A program made the translations under genes and the position numbers. A DNA stretch of 38,073 bases, taken from assembly GCF_002243045.1 (NCBI RefSeq), contig NZ_MBKP01000046.1:1-38073 (forward strand), written 5' to 3'. Each line of letters begins with the position of its first letter. Position 1 is the first letter of the stretch. Of the stretch, positions 1-9,843 are shown one piece after another. The stretch is from Methanolobus psychrotolerans. GTDB lineage: Archaea > Halobacteriota > Methanosarcinia > Methanosarcinales > Methanosarcinaceae. Under the pieces are notes generated by a model that ran no database searches, was not told the origin of the DNA, and saw only the letters and a program-made list of their open reading frames with translations.

Positions 1-128
1 GCAATTTTAAGAGCCTGTTGTTCTATGATTATTGCTTGTTGTTCAATTATTCCAAGTAATCGAGTTACAAGTTCTACTACTGCTTCCGGACCAGCTTCAT
101 AAACTGCAAGTATTTCTTCCCGTTCTAT
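1..128 (-). CDS. IS66-family transposase, N-terminal fragment (cut by window start)
   Basis: The minus strand encodes an open frame reading IEREEILAVYEAGPEAVVEL followed by a helical, Gln-rich stretch (IIEQQAIIIEQQALKI). This opening with a following coiled coil is characteristic of IS66-type TnpC transposases in Methanosarcina and relatives; the DDE core would lie left of the window. An in-frame TGA lies at 146-144, so the start must fall within the next few codons, and no ATG, GTG or TTG is available there. The candidates are ATA at 128-126, six bases after a good GAGGGG Shine-Dalgarno (140-135), or ATT at 134-132. Either the element uses a non-standard start or the original ATG has mutated to ATA and the copy is dead. 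The family call is fairly sure; whether it is intact cannot be seen. Confidence 0.7.
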   Translation of the reverse strand, partial: MEREEILAVYEAGPEAVVELVTRLLGIIEQQAIIIEQQALKI

Positions 129-229
129 ACAAATCCCCTCAGATCAATAAAATTTTTTTCTGAACGTTAAAATGAGGTCATAGTATATTGATTTTTACTT
201 TAGTGCTGGAAGGATGGCTGAATAGTTAC
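1..229 (-). mobile_element. Probable IS66-type insertion sequence, one end
   Basis: The transposase fragment is followed by about 100 non-coding bases. Read on the minus strand, an outer end may begin at position 229 with GTAACTATTCAGCC; IS66 elements commonly begin with GTAA. If so, the adjacent eight bases (230-237, AAAAATCG) would be the target duplication. The other end is outside the window, so neither the inverted repeat nor the duplication can be checked. The boundary is inference. Confidence 0.35.
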
Positions 230-522
230 AAAAATCGATACTTTATGCCTCTGGTATAACAAACAAAACACTTTAAGAATATGCTAAAGTTCACAATCAT
301 GTACCGATGTACAGTTCTAACCAGTCAAACATGCAAAAATTACAGAACATAAATTACCATATATTTATATCATAGGCGCAAGCATTTGATTATTGGTAGC
401 AATAACACATCATAATTTATTTTTAAAACCTAATATAATAAAACTATAAATACAAACTGTGCATATGTGCATTTAGACTTACTTGTATACTTGAAAGAGT
501 ACAGAAGTGAGGGTGGTATAAT
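230..522 (+). promoter_or_regulatory. Intergenic region with promoter of the PEF-CTERM gene
   Basis: No gene is seen here. A TATA box, CTATAAATA at 444-452, puts transcription start near 475 and gives a leader of about 45 nt. The Shine-Dalgarno GAGGGTGG lies at about 509-516. A small dyad, GTAC-CGAT-GTAC, lies near 302-313. The rest is AT-rich and featureless. Confidence 0.5.
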
Positions 523-1950
523 ATGATAGCAAAAAAACAAATCAAAAACATAATGACATTTTTAATATGTCTTATTCTTGCGGCGGCTTTTATAGTCCCT
601 GCAAGTGCAGGTACAGCAGTACCAGGTACAATTGCTGAAAAAACAGTATTTAGAACAACAAGTTTTGAAGTCCATGCTGAACCTTTGTCCACAAGCCTTT
701 CACCAATTGTGACTGAAACAGGTAAGATCAGCATTTCTGTTGACGGACTTGGCACCGATGGATCTGGAATTATCCAGGTAGAAAAACCTGAAGGTGCAAC
801 CGTAAGATCTGCATACATGGCCGGTGCTTCCCTCTGGGGTAATTATCCGATAGCTGATGGTCAGATCAAGATCGATGGTCAGGATGTTAACTGGGACTAC
901 TTCGTGAACAAATACACTTACAACCACTGGGCAGATGTCACTTCTCTTGTTCAGACAAAGATCGATGCTGCTCCGGCAGGAAGAGTTGATTTCACAGTGA
1001 CCGAAGGTGGCAATCCATATTACATCGATGGTACTATACTGGTAGTCATTTTCGATGACCCTAACCAGACCAGTGACAACACGATCGTACTGCTCTTTGG
1101 TGCACAGGATATCAATGGTGACACATTCAACCTGCTTCTTGCAGACCCTATTGATAAAAGCGTTCCGGACCTGAGCTTTGACATGGGACTTGGCATATCA
1201 TACAGTTACCAGTCAGGTTCAGCTCAATACAGCATAGTCAATGTGAACGGTCTGAGACTGACCTCTACAGCAGGTGGTGAAGATGACGGTTATTCTGCAA
1301 ATGGCGGACTAATTACAGTAGGTGGTCTGGATGACAGCAATGAAAATCCTGCAAATCCTACAGCTCCATACCTAGATAGTTACAATAACCCTCGTATGGA
1401 TGATGAATTGTATGACATCCTTCCATTCGTAGATGATGGGGACAATACAATAAGCGTTTTCACATCAAATCCTTCAAACGATGACAACATATTCTTTGCC
1501 TACTTCGACCTCAAATCAACTGTGGCTGTAGTAGGAGAAGGAATAATTCTCAGCCCTGCATCTGCAACCAACCCGGTGGGGACCTATCACACCGTAACAG
1601 CAACTGTTCAGGATGATACTGGTGCTCCTATAGAGGCAGCAGAAGTCTCCTTCAAGATAGAAACCGGCCCACATCAGGGACTTACGGATTCAGCAAACAC
1701 TGACAGTAATGGTGAGGCAACATTCACATATATGGGTACTGATGAAGGAACCGATACTATTGTTGCAAGCTTTGTTGACAGCAATGAGAAAATCGTTTAC
1801 TCCAACACAGTTACAAAAACCTGGGAAGTTGAAGAAAATGATGACGACGATGAGCCATCTGAGGAGATACCTGAGTTCCCAACCATCGCACTTCCAATAG
1901 TAGCGATACTTGGACTTGCCTTTATCTTCAACAGAAGGAAAGAGGAGTAA
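523..1950 (+). CDS. Secreted PEF-CTERM surface protein with Ig-like domain
   Basis: A 475-residue exported protein. Residues 1-30 form a signal peptide (positive start, hydrophobic core, cleavage after PASA). The body, about 60-340, is a beta-rich, Asp/Asn-rich region without motifs I can assign. Residues about 345-430 look like an invasin/Big_1-type Ig fold (AVVGEGIILSPAS, then TYHTVTATVQDDTGAPIEAA). A short acidic linker (EENDDDDEPSEE) leads to IPEFPTIALP, a hydrophobic helix and the basic tail NRRKEE. That is the archaeal PEF-CTERM sorting signal, which an archaeosortase cleaves to anchor proteins on the cell surface. The start is the first ATG, with a good Shine-Dalgarno just upstream. 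It stands alone, with its own TATA box and terminator. The ligand or structural role is unknown. Confidence 0.88.
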   Translation: MIAKKQIKNIMTFLICLILAAAFIVPASAGTAVPGTIAEKTVFRTTSFEVHAEPLSTSLSPIVTETGKISISVDGLGTDGSGIIQVEKPEGATVRSAYMAGASLWGNYPIADGQIKIDGQDVNWDYFVNKYTYNHWADVTSLVQTKIDAAPAGRVDFTVTEGGNPYYIDGTILVVIFDDPNQTSDNTIVLLFGAQDINGDTFNLLLADPIDKSVPDLSFDMGLGISYSYQSGSAQYSIVNVNGLRLTSTAGGEDDGYSANGGLITVGGLDDSNENPANPTAPYLDSYNNPRMDDELYDILPFVDDGDNTISVFTSNPSNDDNIFFAYFDLKSTVAVVGEGIILSPASATNPVGTYHTVTATVQDDTGAPIEAAEVSFKIETGPHQGLTDSANTDSNGEATFTYMGTDEGTDTIVASFVDSNEKIVYSNTVTKTWEVEENDDDDEPSEEIPEFPTIALPIVAILGLAFIFNRRKEE

Positions 1951-1985
1951 AACTCCTCCCATTTTTCTTTTTCTCTTTTTATTTT
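1942..1985 (+). terminator. Hairpin plus T-rich tract after the PEF-CTERM gene
   Basis: A perfect 7-bp stem, GAGGAGT (1942-1948) with ACTCCTC (1952-1958) and loop AAA, overlaps the stop codon. It is followed by a strongly T-rich stretch from 1962. This has the form of an intrinsic terminator. Confidence 0.65.
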
Positions 1986-2279
1986 CGTTTTTGATGTTCT
2001 TTATGTGCGTCTTTTTCATTCTTAAAATCTAAATCCACTTAAAGAGATCATCAAATAGAATGGAGCATGTTATTACTTAATTTGATACACAGGCATCAAA
2101 ACTTAACATTAACACTCATTTTATATTAAAATCATTATATTTATATATATTAGGACACATCTTATATGTGTGTAACATTTAGGTATTTCAGGCTATGTGC
2201 TTTAATTCGGTTAGCTGTTATTGTTAATGTCTTTATTCGGAATAAATCTTGATCCAGGGTGAACTAATAGGGTGCTCAT
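1986..2279 (+). promoter_or_regulatory. Intergenic region with promoter and dyad for the hybrid kinase
   Basis: No gene seen. A TATA-like run, TTTATATATATTA, lies at 2140-2152. Just after it is a dyad, ACACAT (2155-2160) with ATGTGT (2166-2171), overlapping or next to the expected initiation region, as an operator might. The leader to the ATG at 2280 would then be about 105 nt. A GGTG precedes the start. Confidence 0.45.
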
Positions 2280-5200
2280 ATGGTTGAAAACGATATTGAA
2301 GGACGTACATATAATAATAAAGAGTATTTGGATCTTATTTTAAGATCAGTGGATATAATTGTCTGGTCTGCAACTTTTCCTGATCTTAAACTACTTTATA
2401 TCAGTCCTTCATCAGAACACATCCTGGGTCTTGATCCTCAGAAGCTTGTAAACAAAAACGATCTTTGGTATCAATACGTCCATCCTGATGATCTTAATAT
2501 TGTACAGAATGCTGCAAAACAAAGAGAACTGGAAGGCACGGTTTCAACAGAGTATCGTATCTTAAGACCTGACGGAAGTACTTTTTGGATCCGTGAAAGC
2601 TCTGAGATAAAATATGACACAAACAATGTTCCTGTGAGCGTTGAGGGTATTCTCACAGATATAGATCGGAGTAAAAAAGCTGAAGAAGAATTACATTCAA
2701 GAGAAGAACGATTAAGAAGTCTTGTTTCTATTTTGCAATACACCCCGGATTCAGCACAGGATTTCCTTGATTTTGCACTTAACGAGGCGATCAAGCTTAC
2801 CCGGAGTATGATCGGTTATATCTATTATTACAATGAAGAAAAAAAGGAATTCATTCTGAATTCATGGTCCAATGAGGTTATGAAAGAGTGTTCTATCACT
2901 GAGCCACAGACCACATATAAGCTTGAACATACTGGTATCTGGGGAGAAGCGGTCAGACAGCGCAAAGAAATAATCGTTAATGATTTCCAGGCTCCATGTG
3001 CACTGAAAAAAGGTTATCCTGAAGGTCATGTTGAACTTTTCAGGTATATGACAGTGCCAGTGATCATAAACGGTAAAGTCGTTGCTGTTGTCGGGGTAGC
3101 AAACAAAGGATCGGATTATAATGAGGCTGACGTACTTAATCTGACTTTACTTATGGAATCCGTGTGGAATATCGTGGAACATATGAAGATGGAAAAGGCA
3201 CTCCAGGAAAGCGAAAAAAGACATCTTCAGGCATATGATATCTTGCAGAGCGTCCTTGAAAGTCCAACAGATGTTGTCATATTCGCACTTGACAGGGAGT
3301 ACAGGTACCTTGCTTTTAATACAAATCATCAGCTGACAATGGAGCAGATATGGGGTGCCAATATTGAAAATGATGCTAACATGCTCGATTACATTAAAAG
3401 TGCCAAGGACAGGGAAAAAGCAAAAGAGAATTTTGACCGGGCACTAGCTGGTGAAGCGTTCACCCTTATAGAGGAATACGGTGAGTCATTGCTTGAAAGG
3501 CGATGGTATGCAAATATATACAGTCCCCTCAAGGATGCCGAAGGAAATATTATCGGAATCACTCTCATTTTAACAGACATCACTCTGCGCAAACGTTCAG
3601 AACAGGCCCTGTTAGCAGAAGAGGCCCGAACAAGGGCTATTGCTGAATCAGCACAGGATGCAATCCTGATGATGGATCCGCAAGGGAATATCTCTTTCTG
3701 GAATCCGGCTGCAGAAAGGATTTTCGGATATTCAATGGAGGAAACTATTGGTCAAAACCTGCATTTGTTATTGGCACCGCAACGCTATCATGTATCACAA
3801 CAGGAAGCCCTCTCCAAATTCCTCAAAAACGGGCAGGGAAATGCTGTGGGAAAGACCCTGGAATTAGAAGCCCTTTGTAAGGATGGCAGGGAAATATCAG
3901 TTGAACTGTCACTTTCTGTTATCGAACTACCTGATGGCTGGCACTCAGTAGGTATCATGCGTGATATAACCGGCCGTAAGCTTACAGAACAACAATTAAC
4001 AGAAAGTGAAGAAAGACACAGGCTTTTGGCAGACAATTCTACAGATGTAATCTGGACAATGGACATCGAAGGTAAATTTACATACGTAAGTCCCTCTGTT
4101 CAGAAGCTTCGTGGTTATACACCTGAAGAAGTGATGAAACAAAAGCCGGAAGAATTCTTGACCCCTGATTCTTTACAGCAGTATTTAGAAGGACTAAAAT
4201 TAGCTACAGAGATTGTTCAGGCAGGAATGAACTTTTCTTCGCAAAGGTTCGAACTTGAACAACCCAGTAAAGATGGGTCTACAGTATGGACTGAAGCTAC
4301 AATTAACGGCATGTACAATGAACAAGGCAAATTCATTGGTATTTTAGGAGTAACTCGTGACATTACCGAGCGTAAGGGACTGGAAAAAAACCTCATCATC
4401 GAGATGGAAAAAGCACAGGAAGCCACAAGGGTAAAAAGTGAGTTCCTGGCAAATATGTCTCACGAGATACGCACACCTATGAACGGCGTTATTGGTATGA
4501 CAGGACTACTTCTTGATACAGATCTCAGTGATGAACAAAGACATTATGCAGAAACTGTGAGACTGAGCGGAGAATCACTACTTCAGCTCATCAATGATAT
4601 CCTGGATTTCTCCAAGATCGAGGCTGGCAAACTTGAACTGGAAATGGTGGATTTTGACCTGCATAATATGCTGGATGATTTTGCTTCCATGATATCAATA
4701 AAGGCTCATGAGAAAGAACTGGAATTTATTTGTGCACCTGCCCCTGATGTTCCTGCATGTGTTCAGGGCGATCCGGGGCGCTTGCAGCAGGTACTGACCA
4801 ACCTTGCTGGAAATGCGGTCAAGTTTACCCACAAGGGTGAGGTAGTTGTACAGGTAACTCTGGAATCGCAGAGTACTACAGAAGCATTGTTACGTTTCTC
4901 TGTTCGGGATACTGGTGTTGGGATTCCTGAAAATAAAAAACATGATCTGTTTGACAAATTCTATCAGGTGGATGCATCGACCACACGACAATATGGTGGC
5001 ACGGGGCTTGGGCTGGCCATCTCCAAACAGCTGGTTGAGATGATGGGGGGCGATATCGGTGTGGAAAGTGAGAAGGGCAAGGGTTCTGAATTCTGGTTCA
5101 GAATAAGTCTTGAAAAGCAGCCGGAAAGCGGTCGTAAGAAAGTCCATTCTGCAGAGATCATGGGTTCGTATGTCCTGGTTGTTGATGATAATGCCACCAA

Positions 5201-6368
5201 TCGTGAGATCCTCAACAAGCGTATTAGTTCATGGGGTGTGAAAGTAGATGAGGCTGTGGACGGTCCTACGGCATTGCAGGCCCTGTATCGTGCACATGAA
5301 GACGGTGAGCAATACCATGTGGTTATCCTCGATATGCATATGCCAGGCATGGATGGGGAATCTGTGGCAAGATTCATCAAATCCGATGCAAAACTAAAAG
5401 ATATCCCTCTGGTGATGCTGAGCTCTTTAGGACAACGTTCTAATCTCCAGAACCCCGGTGAGAGGTATTTTGCAGCATATCTCACCAAGCCTGTAAGGCA
5501 TCAGGAATTATTTGATGTCCTGTCCGGCATACTGAATATGGAAAAGCAGCGAAGCAAGGCTCACACTCGTGTTAATACCTCTTCCGTTCCTTCTCAGATC
5601 CAGAAGAATTTAAGGATATTGCTGGCTGAAGATAATATAGTAAATCAAAAAGTAGCTCAGGGTATGCTGCAAAAATTAGGCTATCATGCAGATACTGTGG
5701 CCAATGGTATAGAAGCAATAAAAGCTCTGGAAATTTTGCCATACGATATGGTGCTTATGGATGTGCAGATGCCTGACATGGATGGATTTGAGGCTACCAG
5801 TCTTATACGGGATCCACGGTCTGCAGTCCTTGATCATGAAATTCCTATCGTTGCAATGACTGCATATGCAATGAAAGGGGACAAAGAGCGTTGCCTGGAA
5901 GCCGGTATGAATGATTATATCGCAAAACCGGTTTCATTGCAGTCCCTGATGCAATTGCTGGACAAATGGCAGAGCATATTGGGATATGAAAGCAGCTGGA
6001 ATGGCATATCTGCAGAGGGGATGAAAGACCCAACAGATCAATTGGTATTTGACAGGCCTGCACTTCTTGAAAGGGTAATGGACGATGAGGACCTTTCCAG
6101 GAGATTGATAGCAATTTTCCTTGAAGATATGCCCAAACAGGTGATCGCCCTAAGGGATAGTATAGTGAAAAGAGAACTGGAAAATGTAAATGTATATGCA
6201 CACAAAATAAAAGGTGCTTCTGCAAACATTGGAGGTATGGCTTTAAGCGCTATGGCCTCACAGATGGAGATCGCTGGTAACAAAAGTCAGGTTGATAAAA
6301 TGGACATACTTTTGCCTGAACTTGAAAAGCATTATGATCTATTGGTTGAACAACTTAAGAATATGTAA
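2280..6368 (+). CDS. Hybrid histidine kinase: PAS-GAF-PAS-PAS-PAS-HisKA-HATPase-REC-REC-HPt
   Basis: A 1362-residue sensor kinase with no signal peptide or membrane segment, so probably cytoplasmic. Domains in order: PAS (about 10-135), GAF (150-305), PAS (315-440), PAS (450-575), PAS (582-705), HisKA (720-785), HATPase (832-945), receiver 1 (965-1085), receiver 2 (1108-1230), HPt (1260-1355). The phospho-acceptor His728 lies in MSHEIRTP; the ATP lid shows DTGVGIP and GGTGLGLA. Receiver acceptors are Asp1018 ([11 protein letters not shown]) and Asp1161 ([11 protein letters not shown]). HPt His1308 lies in [13 protein letters not shown]. All stations of a His-Asp-His relay are on one chain, as in bacterial BarA-like kinases, and the HPt would pass phosphate to a receiver elsewhere. 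There is no DNA-binding domain. The gene is monocistronic. The signal is unknown. Confidence 0.93.
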   Translation: MVENDIEGRTYNNKEYLDLILRSVDIIVWSATFPDLKLLYISPSSEHILGLDPQKLVNKNDLWYQYVHPDDLNIVQNAAKQRELEGTVSTEYRILRPDGSTFWIRESSEIKYDTNNVPVSVEGILTDIDRSKKAEEELHSREERLRSLVSILQYTPDSAQDFLDFALNEAIKLTRSMIGYIYYYNEEKKEFILNSWSNEVMKECSITEPQTTYKLEHTGIWGEAVRQRKEIIVNDFQAPCALKKGYPEGHVELFRYMTVPVIINGKVVAVVGVANKGSDYNEADVLNLTLLMESVWNIVEHMKMEKALQESEKRHLQAYDILQSVLESPTDVVIFALDREYRYLAFNTNHQLTMEQIWGANIENDANMLDYIKSAKDREKAKENFDRALAGEAFTLIEEYGESLLERRWYANIYSPLKDAEGNIIGITLILTDITLRKRSEQALLAEEARTRAIAESAQDAILMMDPQGNISFWNPAAERIFGYSMEETIGQNLHLLLAPQRYHVSQQEALSKFLKNGQGNAVGKTLELEALCKDGREISVELSLSVIELPDGWHSVGIMRDITGRKLTEQQLTESEERHRLLADNSTDVIWTMDIEGKFTYVSPSVQKLRGYTPEEVMKQKPEEFLTPDSLQQYLEGLKLATEIVQAGMNFSSQRFELEQPSKDGSTVWTEATINGMYNEQGKFIGILGVTRDITERKGLEKNLIIEMEKAQEATRVKSEFLANMSHEIRTPMNGVIGMTGLLLDTDLSDEQRHYAETVRLSGESLLQLINDILDFSKIEAGKLELEMVDFDLHNMLDDFASMISIKAHEKELEFICAPAPDVPACVQGDPGRLQQVLTNLAGNAVKFTHKGEVVVQVTLESQSTTEALLRFSVRDTGVGIPENKKHDLFDKFYQVDASTTRQYGGTGLGLAISKQLVEMMGGDIGVESEKGKGSEFWFRISLEKQPESGRKKVHSAEIMGSYVLVVDDNATNREILNKRISSWGVKVDEAVDGPTALQALYRAHEDGEQYHVVILDMHMPGMDGESVARFIKSDAKLKDIPLVMLSSLGQRSNLQNPGERYFAAYLTKPVRHQELFDVLSGILNMEKQRSKAHTRVNTSSVPSQIQKNLRILLAEDNIVNQKVAQGMLQKLGYHADTVANGIEAIKALEILPYDMVLMDVQMPDMDGFEATSLIRDPRSAVLDHEIPIVAMTAYAMKGDKERCLEAGMNDYIAKPVSLQSLMQLLDKWQSILGYESSWNGISAEGMKDPTDQLVFDRPALLERVMDDEDLSRRLIAIFLEDMPKQVIALRDSIVKRELENVNVYAHKIKGASANIGGMALSAMASQMEIAGNKSQVDKMDILLPELEKHYDLLVEQLKNM

Positions 6369-6641
6369 CCCACAATTGTTTTCTCTTTATCCTGACTTCC
6401 GCCTTTTTAGGCGCATACGCGTCTCTTGATGCGGAAATATGTGCTTATATTTTACAACATTATTCCGTTTGGCAAGAAGTAAAAATCAAATTCTAGTGGC
6501 GTTTTCTATTTACATCTCCTGCTGATATGCGCTTAAAACTTGGGAACTCAGGCTTTATATCCTGTACTTCTGAAAATAGACAATGGATGACAGGTAATTA
6601 TCCGTTCACTACAAAATACTGATCTTATTTTAAGAGTGCGG
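6369..6641. other. Intergenic region after the hybrid kinase, with inverted repeats
   Basis: No gene seen. Just after the kinase, TTCCGC (6397-6402) can pair with GCGGAA (6431-6436), or CGCC (6400-6403) can instead pair with GGCG (6410-6413). The two pairings exclude each other. A T-run lies in the inner loop. This may be a 3' end structure of the kinase mRNA. A TATA-like TTTATAT near 6553 has no clear product downstream. Confidence 0.35.
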
Positions 6642-6720
6642 GTATCCACTTAGAAACTGCCCTCCTTATATGCGAGTATCCCTTATATACTAGTATCCAA
6701 AAGATATCAAATCTAGGAAG
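6642..6720 (+). promoter_or_regulatory. hcp promoter with GTATCC repeats at 17-nt spacing
   Basis: GTATCC occurs at 6642-6647, 6676-6681 and 6693-6698, spaced 34 and 17 nt. TTATAT occurs at 6666-6671 and 6683-6688, also 17 nt apart. The second, TTATATAC (6683-6690), is the likely TATA box, with transcription start near 6710. The repeated hexamer flanking the TATA box looks like a set of regulator sites, and a regulated promoter would suit a stress-induced hcp. The Shine-Dalgarno GGAAG is at 6716-6720. Confidence 0.5.
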
Positions 6721-6724
6721 CATA

Positions 6725-8419
6725 GTGAATAAAATGTTCTGTTATCAATGTGAAGAAACTTTGAACGCTACCGGCTGTACAAAGAATGGTGTATGTGGAA
6801 AGAAGGGAGACGTTGCAGACCTTCAGGATGATCTTATTTATGTCCTGAAAAGTATTGCATTCTACAATTCAAAGGCAAGGGCAAACAAACTCAATGATGC
6901 AAAGACCGATCAGTTCATTCTCGATGGGCTTTTTGCCACGGTCACCAATACCAACTTCAGCAAAGCTGACTTTGAGAAACTTATCAACGAGGGTTTTGAG
7001 ATAAAGGACGGCATCAAAAGGAAACTGCTGGATGCAAAGGTCATCAATGAGAAGTCCGGCTCATCCTTCCCACGATGGATAAAGGAAAAACTCCTTGGTG
7101 CAGGTCCAAATGCAGGTGAGGAACTGCCAATAATGGCGAAGGTCACAGCTGAAAGTCTGGCCAACATAAACACAGGAATACTTGCAACGGAGAACGAAGA
7201 CATCCGCTCCCTCAGGGAATTGCTCACCTATGGTCTTAAAGGCATGGCTGCATACGCTCATCATGCAAGCATCCTTGGTTACAAGGATGATGAGATAATG
7301 GCATTTATAGAGAGAGCACTTCTGGCAACTATGGATGATGAGATGGGTGTAGATGAACTGGTCCCAATGGTGCTGGAATGTGGCTCCATGGGTGTCACTA
7401 CCATGGCACTGCTTGATAAGGCAAACACCACTACCTATGGAAATCCTGAACCAACCGCCGTTAACATTGGTGTAAAAGACAATCCAGGTATCCTTATCAG
7501 TGGACATGATCTGTATGATCTTGCACAGCTTCTGGAGCAGACTCAGGGTACAGGTATCGATGTCTACACACATGGTGAGATGCTGCCTGCAAACTCCTAT
7601 CCGGCATTCAAGAAGTATAACAATTTCGTTGGCAACTATGGAGGTTCATGGTGGAGGCAGAAAGAAGAATTCGAGAAGTTCAATGGTCCTGTATTCATGA
7701 CCACAAACTGCATAGTTCCTCCATCAGAATCCTACATCAACAGGATATACACAACAGGAATAGTCGGTTTTGACGGTGTCACTCATATTGATGCAGGTGA
7801 GGACGGCAGAAAAGACTTCTCCTCGATAATCGAGCAGGCAAAGACATGCAAGCCACCGGTACAGCTTGAAGAAGGAACCATCATGGGTGGTTTTGCACAT
7901 GTATCTGCACTCTCAGTTGCTGATAAGATCATCGATGCTGTAAAAGCAGGACAGATAAAGAAGTTCGTTGTCATGGCAGGATGTGACGGAAGGCATAAAG
8001 AGAGGAGCTACTACACAGACTTTGCAGAAGCTCTCCCAAAGGATACTGTAATACTCACAGCAGGCTGTGCGAAATACCGTTACAACAAACTTGATCTAGG
8101 GGACATCGGAGGAATCCCGAGGGTAATAGATGCAGGACAGTGCAATGACTGTTATTCACTGGTTGTCATAGCACAGGCACTTGCAAAGGCATTCGGGCTT
8201 GATGACATCAATGACCTGCCGGTCTCATACAACATCGCCTGGTATGAACAGAAAGCAGTCCTTGTATTGCTTGCACTGCTGAGCCTTGGTGTCAAGAACA
8301 TAATGCTTGGCCCTACACTTCCGGCGTTTGTTTCACCAAACGTTCTCAATGTCCTGGTTGAGAATTTCAATATAATGCCAAACTCCACAGTTGAGGAGGA
8401 CCTGAAGGTCCTTCTTTAA
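6725..8419 (+). CDS. hcp: Hydroxylamine reductase / hybrid cluster protein (Hcp), class I
   Basis: A 564-residue prismane protein. Hcp proteins carry a 4Fe-4S cluster and a hybrid 4Fe-2S-2O cluster; they reduce hydroxylamine in vitro, and NO reduction or protein S-nitrosylation has been shown in bacteria. The N-terminal cysteines C6-x2-C9-x8-C18-x5-C24 match the class I spacing of strict anaerobes. Hybrid-cluster Cys motifs are visible in order: [24 protein letters not shown] and GQCNDCYS. The start drawn is GTG at 6725, four bases after GGAAG. The ATG at 6734 gives the more usual opening MFCYQCE but sits 13 bases from that site, so the start is uncertain by three codons. The gene probably copes with nitrosative stress. 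The cupin gene follows 76 bases downstream. Confidence 0.95.
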   Translation: MNKMFCYQCEETLNATGCTKNGVCGKKGDVADLQDDLIYVLKSIAFYNSKARANKLNDAKTDQFILDGLFATVTNTNFSKADFEKLINEGFEIKDGIKRKLLDAKVINEKSGSSFPRWIKEKLLGAGPNAGEELPIMAKVTAESLANINTGILATENEDIRSLRELLTYGLKGMAAYAHHASILGYKDDEIMAFIERALLATMDDEMGVDELVPMVLECGSMGVTTMALLDKANTTTYGNPEPTAVNIGVKDNPGILISGHDLYDLAQLLEQTQGTGIDVYTHGEMLPANSYPAFKKYNNFVGNYGGSWWRQKEEFEKFNGPVFMTTNCIVPPSESYINRIYTTGIVGFDGVTHIDAGEDGRKDFSSIIEQAKTCKPPVQLEEGTIMGGFAHVSALSVADKIIDAVKAGQIKKFVVMAGCDGRHKERSYYTDFAEALPKDTVILTAGCAKYRYNKLDLGDIGGIPRVIDAGQCNDCYSLVVIAQALAKAFGLDDINDLPVSYNIAWYEQKAVLVLLALLSLGVKNIMLGPTLPAFVSPNVLNVLVENFNIMPNSTVEEDLKVLL

Positions 8420-8495
8420 ATCTTTTGCAGAATACACTTACACTATAAATTCATGACTCGACATATAATTAAATTTTATATAAGGAAGTGAATAC

Positions 8496-8834
8496 ATGAT
8501 AATCTCAAATTACAAGAATGCAGAGAAAAAGGACAATCCACATGGAGTTACCGTACACAAGCTCTATGATACCGAGCATGCGCAGGTAATGCACATGGAA
8601 CTCAAACCAGGCGATGCACTGAAGAAACACACGACTCCTGTTGACGTGTTTTTTTACGTCCTGGAAGGTGAAGGTGTCGTGGAGATTGGTGATGAGAAGG
8701 AAACCATCAAAAAGGACATGCTTATTGAAAGTCCCGCAAAGATACCACACAGACTGATGAACGAAAGTGACAGTATCTTCCGTTTCCTGGTTGTGAAAGT
8801 GCCACGACAGACAGAACAGACTAAAATACTGTAA
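8496..8834 (+). CDS. Small single-domain cupin
   Basis: A 112-residue conserved cupin. Motif 1 reads GDALKKHTTPVDVFFYVLEG and motif 2 includes SPAKIPHRLMN. Canonical cupins bind metal through His-x-His, Glu and a later His. Here the second His of motif 1 is Thr and the Glu is not in place, leaving one His in each motif, so metal binding is weakened or altered. The HTTPVDVFFYVLEG block looks like a recurring anaerobe subfamily rather than random decay. The start is ATG after a strong AGGAAGTGA (8482-8490). A TATA-like CTATAAAT near 8443 suggests it may also have its own promoter. Being next to hcp suggests a role tied to redox or nitrosative stress, which is inference. Confidence 0.8.
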   Translation: MIISNYKNAEKKDNPHGVTVHKLYDTEHAQVMHMELKPGDALKKHTTPVDVFFYVLEGEGVVEIGDEKETIKKDMLIESPAKIPHRLMNESDSIFRFLVVKVPRQTEQTKIL

Positions 8835-8870
8835 GCCGGTATATGTCCGGCTTCTGATTTTTCTATTTTG
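8833..8870 (+). terminator. Hairpin terminator after the cupin gene
   Basis: A perfect 7-bp stem, AAGCCGG (8833-8839) with CCGGCTT (8847-8853) and a 7-nt loop, is followed by a T-rich tract. It overlaps the stop codon and probably ends the hcp-cupin transcript. Confidence 0.7.
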
Positions 8871-8977
8871 AACTAAGAACTACAATGGCACCAGACTGTT
8901 ACCTGTGGGAAATAGATAAATAATGATACCCAGAATATATCTTTCATACTTTTAATTCATGACATTGGAGATCATCT

Positions 8978-9256
8978 ATGACAGACCTTGCACCAATTAT
9001 GGAAAAAACACATCAATGGGCTTCAAAATATGCAACGAAGAAGGGGTTTATCCTCAACCCCGATGAAGAAATGCTTCAAATGGTCATTGAAGGCCTTTCC
9101 AGGAACAAGCATGAACACGGAAAACAATACTGCCCATGCAGGATACTTAGTGGAAATGAAGAACAGGACCGCAAAATAATCTGTCCCTGCATATATCACG
9201 AGGATGAGATCGAAAACGATGGCAATTGCCATTGCTCTTTGTTTTTCAAGATATAA
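8978..9256 (+). CDS. Ferredoxin:thioredoxin reductase catalytic chain (FtrB-like)
   Basis: A 92-residue protein with the full signature of the catalytic subunit: C52-P-C54, C69-P-C71 and C84-H-C86. In this family the cysteines hold a 4Fe-4S cluster beside a redox-active disulfide, which passes electrons from ferredoxin to thioredoxin in two one-electron steps. The enzyme is known in Methanosarcina, where no variable (alpha) subunit is needed. No thioredoxin gene is next to it. The start is ATG with GGAG about eight bases upstream; a TATA-like GAATATATC near 8933 gives it its own promoter. fwdG follows 80 bases downstream without a terminator, so read-through into the fwd genes is possible. 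Confidence 0.92.
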   Translation: MTDLAPIMEKTHQWASKYATKKGFILNPDEEMLQMVIEGLSRNKHEHGKQYCPCRILSGNEEQDRKIICPCIYHEDEIENDGNCHCSLFFKI

Positions 9257-9336
9257 AGATACCTGAAGCAAAAACTGAATGCAACATCTAAACTCCAGAT
9301 TGAACTTATCCTATTAAGTAGACTTACGTTGAGAAG

Positions 9337-9807
9337 GTGGAAATAATAGCAAGTGTAATGGAAATCTATCAGTTCCTTCCAAAAACTAATTGCAAGGAGT
9401 GCGGAAAAGCCACATGTATGGCATTTGCAGTTGATCTACTGGGACGTAAGGCAAAAGTGGACGATTGCCCTCCGCTTGTTAATGAAGCAAAATATAAGGC
9501 CAATTATGAAAAACTCTCTGAAATGATAACTCCTGTGGGAGATGTCACCGAAACAGGCTTGATCGTTCACGAGAATAAGTGCATTGGATGCGGGAATTGC
9601 GTTGTCGCATGTCCTGTGAATGTAGCCAATGACCCTTTCGGTGCAGGCAGTGGGAAGGCGCCTACATCTGATAAAGTTATTTTTATGGTTGAAAATGGTA
9701 TTGTAAAAGCCAGGAACGTACAGGAATGCCGTCGTTTCGGGGAGAATAAGATTCTCTGCGTAGCCTGTATAGATACATGTCCTACAAAAGCAATTGAATT
9801 CGTTTAA
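9337..9807 (+). CDS. fwdG: Polyferredoxin-like subunit of formylmethanofuran dehydrogenase (FwdG)
   Basis: A 156-residue iron-sulfur protein. Residues about 8-50 are a four-cysteine Fe-S domain of the CdhD/AcsC N-terminal type (CKECGKATC followed by DDCPP). Residues about 73-155 form a two-cluster ferredoxin with CIGCGNCVVACP and CVACIDTCPTKAIEF. It should carry electrons to the FwdB active site. The GTG at 9337 is drawn as start because it gives the longest family-like N-terminus, but it lies inside the purine-rich AAGGTGG (9334-9340) that would be the Shine-Dalgarno. The first ATG, at 9358, is 17 bases after that site and would remove seven residues. The true start is unresolved. The subunit letter rests on the neighbouring fwdB and fwdD and the gene order known in Methanosarcina. 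Confidence 0.85.
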   Translation: MEIIASVMEIYQFLPKTNCKECGKATCMAFAVDLLGRKAKVDDCPPLVNEAKYKANYEKLSEMITPVGDVTETGLIVHENKCIGCGNCVVACPVNVANDPFGAGSGKAPTSDKVIFMVENGIVKARNVQECRRFGENKILCVACIDTCPTKAIEFV

Positions 9808-9843
9808 CTAACTGCAACTTTTATTTTAAAATGTGGTGATGAT

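Noticed and set aside
4244-4262. GGTTCGAAC resembling a tRNA T-loop
   Set aside because: It lies in the kinase coding frame with no acceptor or anticodon stems around it.
6536-6610. Second small RNA after a TATA-like TTTATAT near 6553
   Set aside because: Only an imperfect 7-bp stem with one G-T pair is available and no clear end signal is present.
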